A DNA stretch of 36,154 bases, taken from the NCBI GenBank assembly GCA_947626995.1, contig CANQUI010000022.1:1-36154 (forward strand). Direction: 5' to 3'. This document shows positions 8,046-15,451 of this stretch, one piece after another. The notes under the pieces are model-generated. The model was not told where the DNA came from and did no database searches. It saw only the letters and a program-made list of their open reading frames with translations. The translations under genes were made by a program, and so were the position numbers. The DNA is from an uncultured Eisenbergiella sp. (GTDB lineage Bacteria > Bacillota > Clostridia > Lachnospirales > Lachnospiraceae). Every line of letters starts with the position of its first letter. Position 1 is the first letter of the stretch.

Positions 8046-8539
8046 TCCATATCGTGCTGCATCAGCCGGAGATCCCGCAGAATACGGGCAACATCGGCCG
8101 GACCTGCGCGGCAGTGGGCGCGTCGCTGCACCTGATCGAGCCGCTGGGGTTTTCCTTAAGCGAAAAGCAGCTGAAACGGGCCGGGATGGATTACTGGGAC
8201 AAGCTGAACGTGTCCCGATATGTGAATTTCGCGGAATTTTGCGAGAAGAATCCGGGTGCGAAAATCTGGATGGCCACAACCAAGGCCCGCCGGATCTATT
8301 CGGAGGTCTGTTTTGGCCCGGACGACTATCTGATGTTTGGGAAGGAAAGCGCCGGCATACCGGAGGAAATTTTGGTGGCGCATGAGGAGAACTGTATCCG
8401 GATCCCCATGCTGGATCAGATCCGTTCCCTGAACCTTTCCAATTCCGTGGCCGTCATTTTATACGAAGCGCTGCGGCAGAACGGGTTTGCCGGCCTGCAG
8501 GAGCATGGGAAGCTGCACCGGCTGCAATGGAGATCCTAA
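8042..8539 (+). CDS. trmL: tRNA (cytidine/uridine-34-2'-O)-methyltransferase
   Basis: A 165-residue SPOUT-family enzyme of the TrmL/YibK type that methylates the ribose of wobble position 34 of tRNA-Leu isoacceptors. Conserved blocks are IVLHQPEIPQNTGNIGRTC at the N-terminus, LMFGKESAGIP, and the knotted SAM-binding segment IPMLDQIRSLNLSNSVA. The start overlaps the aminotransferase stop. The last four bases overlap the end of the convergent histidine kinase gene, leaving no room for a terminator. Confidence 0.93.
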   Translation: MIHIVLHQPEIPQNTGNIGRTCAAVGASLHLIEPLGFSLSEKQLKRAGMDYWDKLNVSRYVNFAEFCEKNPGAKIWMATTKARRIYSEVCFGPDDYLMFGKESAGIPEEILVAHEENCIRIPMLDQIRSLNLSNSVAVILYEALRQNGFAGLQEHGKLHRLQWRS

Positions 8540-9963
8540 ACGCCTTCCGTTTCGTCTTCGTCCACGGGAAGGGAGAAGATAAATTCGCTGCCCACGCCTT
8601 CGGTGCTGATGACGTTGATATTCTCATTGTGGGCGCGGATGATTTCCCGGGTGATAGAGAGGCCCAGGCCGGTCCCTTTTTTATCCTTCCCTCTGGAAAG
8701 ATCGGTTTTGTAGAAGCGGTCGAAGATCAGATTTAAACTGTCTTTTGGGATGCCGATGCCGCTGTCCTTGACGGAAACGAACACCTTGCCGTGTTTTTCC
8801 GTGGTCTCGATCCGGATGGAAGAGTTGGCATGTGAAAATTTGATGGCGTTGTCGAGCAGGTTATAAAGCACCTGCTCGATTTTGCTTTTATCGGCGATCA
8901 CCGGAAGCGTCTCTCCGGTGAGGATCAGTTCGATCCGGATGCGTCTGGGACGGCAGGTCCCTTCAAAGGATTCGGCGATGGAACGGATCATTGCGTTGAT
9001 GTCGAAAGAAGATTTTTCCAGCACCATGCCTTTCATATTCAGGTTGTTCAAAGTCAGAAGGCTGTTGGTCAGTTTGATCAGCCGCTCCGTCTCGTTGTGC
9101 AGGATCCCCAGATATTTCCCGTACAGCTCGGGCGGGATGGTGCCGTCCTGCATGGCCTCCAGATAGCCCTTGATGGAGGTCAGCGGAGAGCGGAAATCAT
9201 GGGAAACGTTGGCGATGAATTTTTTCTGGTTGTCCTCGCTGCGGGCGATTTCGCTTGCCATAACGGACAGGGAGGCGGCCAGATACCCCATTTCGTCTTC
9301 GCTGTCCACCTGAAATTCATAGTGCATATTGCCGGCGGCATACTGTTCTGTGGCCGCCGTGATCTTTTTTAAGGGGAGATAGACCATCTCCGTAAAGAAA
9401 ATCAGGATGATCAGGGAAAGCAGGAAAAAGATAGCCAGCATAATATAGGAAATGTTCAGCAGACTTTCCCGGAGGGCGCGGATCTGGGCCATCTGCATGT
9501 GGATGACCACATACCCCCGCACCTTGAAATGCGAAGTGATCGGGGCAAAGACGCTGAGCATTTCCTCGGAAAAACGGCCGAAGAAATTTCCGGTGGTATA
9601 GACGGAACCCGCCGTGACGGTAGGATCGAATCCCTCCACCACCGTTTCATGCGTCACATCCAGGGGCATTTCCGTGGTCATAACGATGCGCCCGGAGGGA
9701 TTGATGATCCAGATCTGCGCGGACAGATAGACGCTCAGCGCGTCCAGCTGCTCTTTGACGGCCTCCAGAGAGGTTTCGCTGTTGTACAGATCGGACGCGT
9801 AGGTGTTGGCGATCAGGGTGGCCTCTTTATACAGCGCGTCCGCCTTGTCCCGTTTCAGGTGCTCCAGCGTCATGCTGGAGACAAAGGTGGCAACCACAAG
9901 AAACCCGAAAAGGCCGAAGATGAGGTAGCCCAGTATGAATTTCAGATAGAGCGTTTTTCGCAT
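8536..9963 (-). CDS. Membrane sensor histidine kinase
   Basis: A 475-residue kinase. Transmembrane helices lie at about 8-30 and 168-192, flanking an extracytoplasmic sensor of about 135 residues. A HAMP linker follows at about 190-242. The phosphoacceptor His255 is in FIANVSHDFRSPLTSIKGY. The ATPase domain has N-box NLLDNAIKFS, G1 DSGIGIP and G2 GTGLGLS. It lies 20 bases downstream of its response regulator and forms the last gene of the mutS2 operon. The signal sensed is not evident; there is no dedicated target gene beside it. Confidence 0.94.
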   Translation of the reverse strand: MRKTLYLKFILGYLIFGLFGFLVVATFVSSMTLEHLKRDKADALYKEATLIANTYASDLYNSETSLEAVKEQLDALSVYLSAQIWIINPSGRIVMTTEMPLDVTHETVVEGFDPTVTAGSVYTTGNFFGRFSEEMLSVFAPITSHFKVRGYVVIHMQMAQIRALRESLLNISYIMLAIFFLLSLIILIFFTEMVYLPLKKITAATEQYAAGNMHYEFQVDSEDEMGYLAASLSVMASEIARSEDNQKKFIANVSHDFRSPLTSIKGYLEAMQDGTIPPELYGKYLGILHNETERLIKLTNSLLTLNNLNMKGMVLEKSSFDINAMIRSIAESFEGTCRPRRIRIELILTGETLPVIADKSKIEQVLYNLLDNAIKFSHANSSIRIETTEKHGKVFVSVKDSGIGIPKDSLNLIFDRFYKTDLSRGKDKKGTGLGLSITREIIRAHNENINVISTEGVGSEFIFSLPVDEDETEGV

Positions 9964-9983
9964 ATACGGCCTCCGCGCCTTTT

Positions 9984-10682
9984 TTAACGGACCTCAAACT
10001 TGTAGCCGATCCCCCAGATCGTGGCGATCCTCCAGTTGGCATGATCCTTAATCTTTTCCCGCAGACGTTTGATATGAACGTCCACCGTGCGGGTGTCTCC
10101 GATGTACTCGTATCCCCAGATCTGATCCAGAAGCTGTTCCCGGGAATAGACATGATTGGGGGAGGAGGCCAGGAAGTAAAGAAGCTCCAGCTCCTTGGGC
10201 GGCATATCCACATTGTTGCCCAGATAGACGACGGAGTAGTTGGTTTTGTTCACCGTCAGCCCTTCATATTCCGCCACTTCCACGGACGGCCGGGACGGCG
10301 CGTCCGGCAGGGGCTTGTAGCGGCGCAGGACCGCCTTGACCCGTGCCACCAGTTCCTTGGAATCGAAGGGTTTTTCAATATAATCGTCCGCGCCCAGTTC
10401 CAGCCCCAGCACCTTATCGAACACCTCTCCCTTTGCGGAAAGCATGATGATGGGAATCCCGGAGCGGCTGCGGACCTCCCGGCAGACCTGATAGCCGTCG
10501 ATGCCCGGCAGCATCAGATCCAGCAGGATCAGGTTGGGGGAAAAGGTGTTTACGGCGCTTAAAGCCGCCTCGCCGTCCCCCACGATCAGGGTATCGAAAC
10601 ATTCCTTGGTGAGATAAAGAGAGATCAGCTCCGCAATGTTGGCGTCGTCGTCCACGATCAGGATCTTCTGTTTGTTTGCCAT
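9984..10682 (-). CDS. OmpR/PhoB-family response regulator
   Basis: A 232-residue regulator. The receiver domain contains the acidic pocket DDD (11-13), phospho-acceptor Asp55 in LILLDLMLPG, and Lys in EKPF near residue 104. The winged-helix DNA-binding domain occupies about 135-230 (KELELLYFL, RTVDVHIKRLREK). Its RBS AAGGAG overlaps the mutS2 stop codon four bases upstream, indicating translational coupling. It partners with the downstream kinase. Confidence 0.95.
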   Translation of the reverse strand: MANKQKILIVDDDANIAELISLYLTKECFDTLIVGDGEAALSAVNTFSPNLILLDLMLPGIDGYQVCREVRSRSGIPIIMLSAKGEVFDKVLGLELGADDYIEKPFDSKELVARVKAVLRRYKPLPDAPSRPSVEVAEYEGLTVNKTNYSVVYLGNNVDMPPKELELLYFLASSPNHVYSREQLLDQIWGYEYIGDTRTVDVHIKRLREKIKDHANWRIATIWGIGYKFEVR

Positions 10683-10686
10683 GGTT

Positions 10687-13062
10687 TCACTCCTTAAATT
10701 CTGCGATGGTCACGCCGGCGTCGCCTTCTCCGTATTCGCCGGGACGATAGGATTTGATATATTTTACCTTTCTCAGGTGATTCTGCACCGCCTGACGCAG
10801 GGCGCCGGTGCCTTTGCCGTGGACGATGCGCACGGTTTTTAAATGCGCCAGATAAGCGTCGTCCAGATATTTGTCCAGCAGGGAAAGGGCTTCATCCACC
10901 GTCTTTCCCAGCAGATTGATCTCCGGGGAGACGGAAAAGGACTTGGCCATCCGCAGCTTTCCGTTTCCGGTGCGCTGCAGGTTGGGAGAAAGGATCGTTT
11001 CTTCTTCCACAGGGACCAGATCCCGGATATTGACCGAGGTGCGCAGGATGCCGCACTGTACGAACAGATTTCCGCGGGAATCCGGCAGGGAAGAAACCGT
11101 CCCTTTTAGTCCCATGGAAGGGATCTTTACAAGATCGCCTTTTTTGAGCTGTTCCGGTTTTATCGGCGCGCCGGGTCTGGGGATGTTTTTGACGGACAGC
11201 GAGTCGTTTTTTTCTTCAATCCGTCCCCGCAGCCGCTCCCGGGTCTGTTCCAGCTCCTTCATGGAGGCGCCGGGGCCGGCCTTGCGGAAGACGCGGATGG
11301 TATCATCCGCCGTTTCCTTTGCCTCCCGCAGAATATCCCGCGCCTTTTCATTGGCCTCCCGCAGGATGCGTTCCCGCGCCCGGTCAGTTTTTTCCTTTTT
11401 TTCTTCCAGTTCTTTTTTCAGCTGCCGGATCTGCGCCTGATCCTCCTCGATCTGCCGCTGTCTGCGCTCCATTTCCACACGCTGCTGCTCCAGATCGGCG
11501 ATCACGTCCTCAAAGCTTTTGTCCTGTTCGTCGATCTGTTCCTTTGCCGCCGCGATGATCTCGTCGGGCAGTCCCAGCTTTTGGGAAATGGCAAAGGCGT
11601 TGCTTTTGCCGGGAATCCCGATCAGGAGACGGTAGGTGGGACGCAGGGTTTCCACGTCAAATTCGCAGCAGGCGTTTTCGACAAAGGCAGTGGAAAGGGC
11701 GTAGATTTTCAGCTCGCTGTAATGCGTGGTGGCCATGGTGCGGATGCCCTGTCCATGCAGAAAATCCAGAATGGCGATGGCCAGCGCGGCGCCCTCCGTG
11801 GGATCCGTTCCGGCGCCCAGCTCGTCGAACAGACAGAGGCAGTCCGCGTCCGCATGCCTCAGGATCTGCACGATCCCGGTCATGTGGGAAGAAAAGGTGC
11901 TTAAGCTCTGCTCGATGCTCTGCTCGTCTCCGATGTCCGCGTATACTTCCCGAAAGACGGAAAGGCGGGAACGGTCAAAAGCGGGGATATGGAGTCCCGC
12001 CTGCCCCATCAGCGTCAGCAGCCCTACGGTTTTCAGCGAGACCGTTTTGCCGCCGGTGTTGGGCCCGGTGACAATGAGAAGATCGAAATCTGTCCCCAGC
12101 GACACATCAATGGGGACGACGCTCTTTTGATCCAAAAGAGGGTGACGGCCCTGCCGGATTTGAATCTGATGATCGGTGTCAAACAGGGGGCGGGTGGCGT
12201 TCATTTCCAGAGCCAGAGAAGCCTTGGCAAAAATGAAGTCCAACCGGGTCAGAATCTCCTGGTTATGCGCAATCTCTGTTTGATGTTCGCCCGTTTGGGC
12301 GCTCAGCCCGGCCAGTACGGCGGCGATTTCCTTTTGCTCCTCGATTTCCAGTTCCCGCAGCTGATTGTTCAGGTTTACCACGGCGGCGGGCTCGATGAAA
12401 AAGGTGGACCCGGTGGAGGACTGGTCGTGGATCATGCCGGGCACCTGTCCCCGGTATTCGGCCTTGACCGGAATACAATAGCGGCCGTTGCGGGTGGTGA
12501 TTACCGCGTCCTGCAGCCAGGACCGGACGGGGCCGTTTATCATGGCGTTAAGCTGGGTATGGATGCGTTCCCCGGAAAGGGTCATGCTCCGCCGGATCTT
12601 TTTCAGGGCAGGACTGGCATCGTCGGCGATCTCTTCTTCCGAAAGGATACATCTGCGGATTTCGGCGGAAAGAGGGGTCAGCGGCTCCAGCTCCTGAAAA
12701 AGAAAGGTCAAGGAATCGGCCGTCGCGTCCTCCCGTTCGGCGCGGCCGTAATTTTTGACCCGGGCCGTATTTTCCAAAAGACCGGCAATGCGCAAAAGCT
12801 CCCCTGTGGAAAGGGTGCTGCCGATCTCCAGAGAGCGCAGGCTCATGCCCAGCGGATGATTGTTCCCAAAGGTCGGATTTCCCTTCCGGAAGATCCGGGC
12901 CAGAGCGTCGGCGGTCTCTGTCTGGGCAGACAGGATCTGCTGCAGATCCGTCATGGGAACCAGAGAGCGGCAAAGGCTTTTCCCGGGCTCAGAGGTGGCT
13001 TTTTCCTCCAGCATACAGAGCACTTTATCATATTCCAGTACGCGCAGAACTTTGGCGTTCAT
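10687..13062 (-). CDS. mutS2: MutS2 ATPase with C-terminal Smr domain
   Basis: A 791-residue protein of normal MutS2 length. It has the MutS core/clamp, then Walker A GPNTGGKT at 333-340 and Walker B LCLFDELGAGTDPTEGA. A long charged coiled coil lies at about 510-600, a KOW-like linker follows, and an Smr domain is in the last 80 residues. Known MutS2 proteins suppress recombination and, in Bacillus, act on collided ribosomes. The Smr domain retains HGKGTGALR, but the first motif reads INLLG instead of LDLxG. It heads an operon with the two-component genes. Confidence 0.95.
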   Translation of the reverse strand: MNAKVLRVLEYDKVLCMLEEKATSEPGKSLCRSLVPMTDLQQILSAQTETADALARIFRKGNPTFGNNHPLGMSLRSLEIGSTLSTGELLRIAGLLENTARVKNYGRAEREDATADSLTFLFQELEPLTPLSAEIRRCILSEEEIADDASPALKKIRRSMTLSGERIHTQLNAMINGPVRSWLQDAVITTRNGRYCIPVKAEYRGQVPGMIHDQSSTGSTFFIEPAAVVNLNNQLRELEIEEQKEIAAVLAGLSAQTGEHQTEIAHNQEILTRLDFIFAKASLALEMNATRPLFDTDHQIQIRQGRHPLLDQKSVVPIDVSLGTDFDLLIVTGPNTGGKTVSLKTVGLLTLMGQAGLHIPAFDRSRLSVFREVYADIGDEQSIEQSLSTFSSHMTGIVQILRHADADCLCLFDELGAGTDPTEGAALAIAILDFLHGQGIRTMATTHYSELKIYALSTAFVENACCEFDVETLRPTYRLLIGIPGKSNAFAISQKLGLPDEIIAAAKEQIDEQDKSFEDVIADLEQQRVEMERRQRQIEEDQAQIRQLKKELEEKKEKTDRARERILREANEKARDILREAKETADDTIRVFRKAGPGASMKELEQTRERLRGRIEEKNDSLSVKNIPRPGAPIKPEQLKKGDLVKIPSMGLKGTVSSLPDSRGNLFVQCGILRTSVNIRDLVPVEEETILSPNLQRTGNGKLRMAKSFSVSPEINLLGKTVDEALSLLDKYLDDAYLAHLKTVRIVHGKGTGALRQAVQNHLRKVKYIKSYRPGEYGEGDAGVTIAEFKE

Positions 13063-13092
13063 ATCGATCTCCTCATCCTAAGGGTTATGATT

Positions 13093-13101
13093 ATCATACC
13101 A
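13093..13101 (-). promoter_or_regulatory. Putative extended -10 promoter for the mutS2 operon
   Basis: On the minus strand TGG-TATGAT forms an extended -10 element about 30 bases before the mutS2 start codon. No good -35 box is present at 17-18 bases. Confidence 0.45.
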
Positions 13102-13131
13102 CATCGCAGGAAAAACGGACAGCACTTTTTC

Positions 13132-13160
13132 TTGTGCCGGGGGGCGGTTTGCGGTATACT
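13132..13160 (+). promoter_or_regulatory. Putative promoter for the HtrA-like gene
   Basis: TTGTGC (13132-13137) and TATACT (13155-13160) are spaced by 17 bases. They lie about 40 bases before the ATG at 13200 and diverge from the mutS2 promoter. Confidence 0.6.
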
Positions 13161-13199
13161 GAAAGAAACGCAGTCCGGCCGGAAAGGAAGCTTCAGCTT

Positions 13200-14483
13200 A
13201 TGGAAGAAAAGCAGACCAATCAGGAGATAGAGTTTATAAAAGAAAAGGTAAAGGAACGGCCCCTGAACCGGAAAAAACTGCTGCGCAGAACGATTCTGAC
13301 CGCCAGTATGGCCGTAATCTTCGGACTGATCGCCTGCCTGACCTTTCTGGTGCTGGAACCGGTGTTCACCAATCTGCTCTATCCGGAGGAAGCCAAAAAG
13401 CCGGTGGAGCTGCAGGAGGAAAATCCGGCCGAGGAGATGCGTCCGGAGGATATGATCCTGGAAGAGGAAAGCCCGCAGGACGTGTCGGAACCGGGCGCTT
13501 CCTCCGCCGTCGTGGAAAAGGTGGAGCTGGAAATGAGCGATTACCAGCGGCTGTATCGTCTGATGTACGGGCTGGCGCAGGAGACCGCCCAATCCATGGT
13601 GACGGTGGTGGGCGTGGAAACAGATCTGGACTGGTTCGACAATATTTATGAAAATCAGGGGCAGTCCTCCGGCCTGATCGTGGCGGATAACGGAGAGGAA
13701 CTGCTGATTTTGACGGACAACGCCGTGGTGGCGTCGGCGGACAGCCTGCAGGTGGTCTTTTCGGACGGGACGCGGCTGGACGGGACGATCAAGGGACAGG
13801 ATGAATCCAGCGGACTGGCCGTGGTCAGCATATTGCTGGAAAGGATTCCTTCCGACACAAAAGAAACGATTCGGACGGCGGTGCTGGGCGGTTCCGGCAG
13901 CAGCATACTGGCTACGCCGGTGATCGCGCTGGGCAGGCCGTTGGGGAACGCGGATTCCATCGCCTACGGGATGGTCACCTCCGTGGACGCAAAGGTGAAT
14001 CTGGTGGATTATAACGTGCGGCAGCTGACCACGGATATGGCAGGGGGACGCGGCGCCAGCGGCGTGCTGGTCAATCTGACCGGACAGGTGATCGGTATGC
14101 TGCAGCCGGAGGGCGACGCCGGTTCTCTTTTGACCGCGTACAGCATGACGGATCTGCGGCCGCTGATCGAGAAGCTGTCCAACGGCGGCCGCATCGTCCA
14201 TCTCGGCGTGACGGGAACCGATGTGCCCGAAGAAATCCATGAGGAGCTGAAGGTCCCTCTGGGCGCTTATGTGACAGAGATTCAGATGGATTCTCCGGCC
14301 ATGGCCGCCGGGATCCAGAGCGGGGATGTGATCGTCGGCGTGGAAGACGTTTCGGTCCATTCCTTTGCCGAATACCAGGAGGCGCTGATGAATCTGACTA
14401 CAGACGCGCCGATCACGTTGTCCGTGATGCGCCAGGGCAGCGAAACATATCAGGAGATGACGGTGGAAGTGACGCCGGAATGA
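13200..14483 (+). CDS. HtrA/DegP-like S1C protein with PDZ domain, probable pseudoprotease
   Basis: A 427-residue protein starting at the ATG at 13200 (AAGGAAG nine bases upstream), though the frame is open further upstream. A cytoplasmic basic N-terminus is followed by one transmembrane helix at about 31-52, an acidic linker, a trypsin-like domain at about 120-320 and a PDZ domain at about 335-420. Against HtrA motifs, TNNHVV reads TDNAVV (His to Ala175) and SDLAVL reads SGLAVV (Asp to Gly205). The Ser equivalent is kept at Ser287 in GRGASGVLV. Loss of two triad residues suggests a non-catalytic membrane-anchored scaffold or peptide-binding protein. Confidence 0.8.
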   Translation: MEEKQTNQEIEFIKEKVKERPLNRKKLLRRTILTASMAVIFGLIACLTFLVLEPVFTNLLYPEEAKKPVELQEENPAEEMRPEDMILEEESPQDVSEPGASSAVVEKVELEMSDYQRLYRLMYGLAQETAQSMVTVVGVETDLDWFDNIYENQGQSSGLIVADNGEELLILTDNAVVASADSLQVVFSDGTRLDGTIKGQDESSGLAVVSILLERIPSDTKETIRTAVLGGSGSSILATPVIALGRPLGNADSIAYGMVTSVDAKVNLVDYNVRQLTTDMAGGRGASGVLVNLTGQVIGMLQPEGDAGSLLTAYSMTDLRPLIEKLSNGGRIVHLGVTGTDVPEEIHEELKVPLGAYVTEIQMDSPAMAAGIQSGDVIVGVEDVSVHSFAEYQEALMNLTTDAPITLSVMRQGSETYQEMTVEVTPE

Positions 14484-14502
14484 AAAGAAAGGAAGCAGGC
14501 AA

Positions 14503-15447
14503 ATGAAATATATCAGGGATTATAAAGAAGGGGACCGGGTCTTTGACATTTATCTGTGCCGGCATAAACAGGCCGCGGTCACCAAGAACGGAAAGCCTTA
14601 TGACAACGTGATCCTGCAGGACAAAACGGGAACCATAGACGCCAAGATCTGGGATCCCAACAGCGCGGGCATTGAGGACTTCGATACGCTGGATTACATT
14701 CAGGTCTACGGAGACGTAAACAGCTTTCAGGGAGCGCTGCAGGTGAATATCAAACGGGTCCGGCTGTGTCACGACGGCGAATACGATCCGGCGGATTACC
14801 TGCCCGTCAGCAAACGGCCGACGGCGGAAATGTACCGGGAGCTGCTCGGCTATATTGGGAGCGTGGAAAATACATATCTGAAAAAGCTGCTGGAGGCTTT
14901 TTTTGTGGAGGATGAGACGTTTATCCGGGATTTTCAAAGATCCTCGGCGGCCAAGAGCGTCCATCACGGCTTTGTGGGGGGCCTTTTGGAGCATACCGTA
15001 AGCGTGGCAAAACTCTGCGATTATTACTGCGCGGCCTATCCTCTGCTGAAACGGGATCTGCTGCTGACGGCGGCCCTGTGCCATGATATCGGAAAGACCA
15101 GGGAAATCGCGCCCTTTCCCCGCAACGACTACACGGACGACGGACAGCTGCTGGGGCATATCGTCATCGGTTCCGAGATGGTGCAGGAAAAGATACGTCT
15201 GATCCCCGGCTTTCCTCCGGCGCTGGCCTCCCAGCTTAAGCACTGCATCCTGTCCCATCACGGCGAGTACGAATACGGCTCCCCGAAAAAACCGGCCCTC
15301 ATGGAGGCGCTGGCATTAAATCTGGCGGACAATACGGACGCAAAGCTGGAAACGTTTACCGAGATCCTGGAAGGAACCCCCGATACGGGATGGCTGGGAT
15401 ACAACAGACTATTTGAGTCCAATCTGCGGAAAACGCAGCTGGAGTGA
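14503..15447 (+). CDS. yhaM: 3'-5' exoribonuclease YhaM-type (OB fold plus HD domain)
   Basis: A 314-residue protein whose length matches YhaM/Cbf1 exoribonucleases of Firmicutes. An N-terminal OB-fold nucleic-acid-binding region (VILQDKTGTIDAKIWD, VYGDVNSFQGALQVNI) precedes an HD phosphohydrolase domain. Likely metal ligands are His154/His155, His164 and His194-Asp195 (CHDIGKTRE). AAAGGAAG precedes the ATG. It is four bases from the rlmD start, so the two genes are probably one transcript. Confidence 0.92.
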   Translation: MKYIRDYKEGDRVFDIYLCRHKQAAVTKNGKPYDNVILQDKTGTIDAKIWDPNSAGIEDFDTLDYIQVYGDVNSFQGALQVNIKRVRLCHDGEYDPADYLPVSKRPTAEMYRELLGYIGSVENTYLKKLLEAFFVEDETFIRDFQRSSAAKSVHHGFVGGLLEHTVSVAKLCDYYCAAYPLLKRDLLLTAALCHDIGKTREIAPFPRNDYTDDGQLLGHIVIGSEMVQEKIRLIPGFPPALASQLKHCILSHHGEYEYGSPKKPALMEALALNLADNTDAKLETFTEILEGTPDTGWLGYNRLFESNLRKTQLE

Positions 15448-15451
15448 GCGG

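Noticed and set aside
11989-13230. 413-codon plus-strand frame opposite mutS2
   Set aside because: Antisense to the conserved MutS2 core and spans the divergent promoter region; Gly/Arg-rich translation with no domain.
13059-14360. 433-codon minus-strand frame opposite the HtrA-like gene
   Set aside because: His/Gln-rich antisense translation without an RBS; the plus-strand gene has a promoter, RBS, membrane anchor and PDZ domain.
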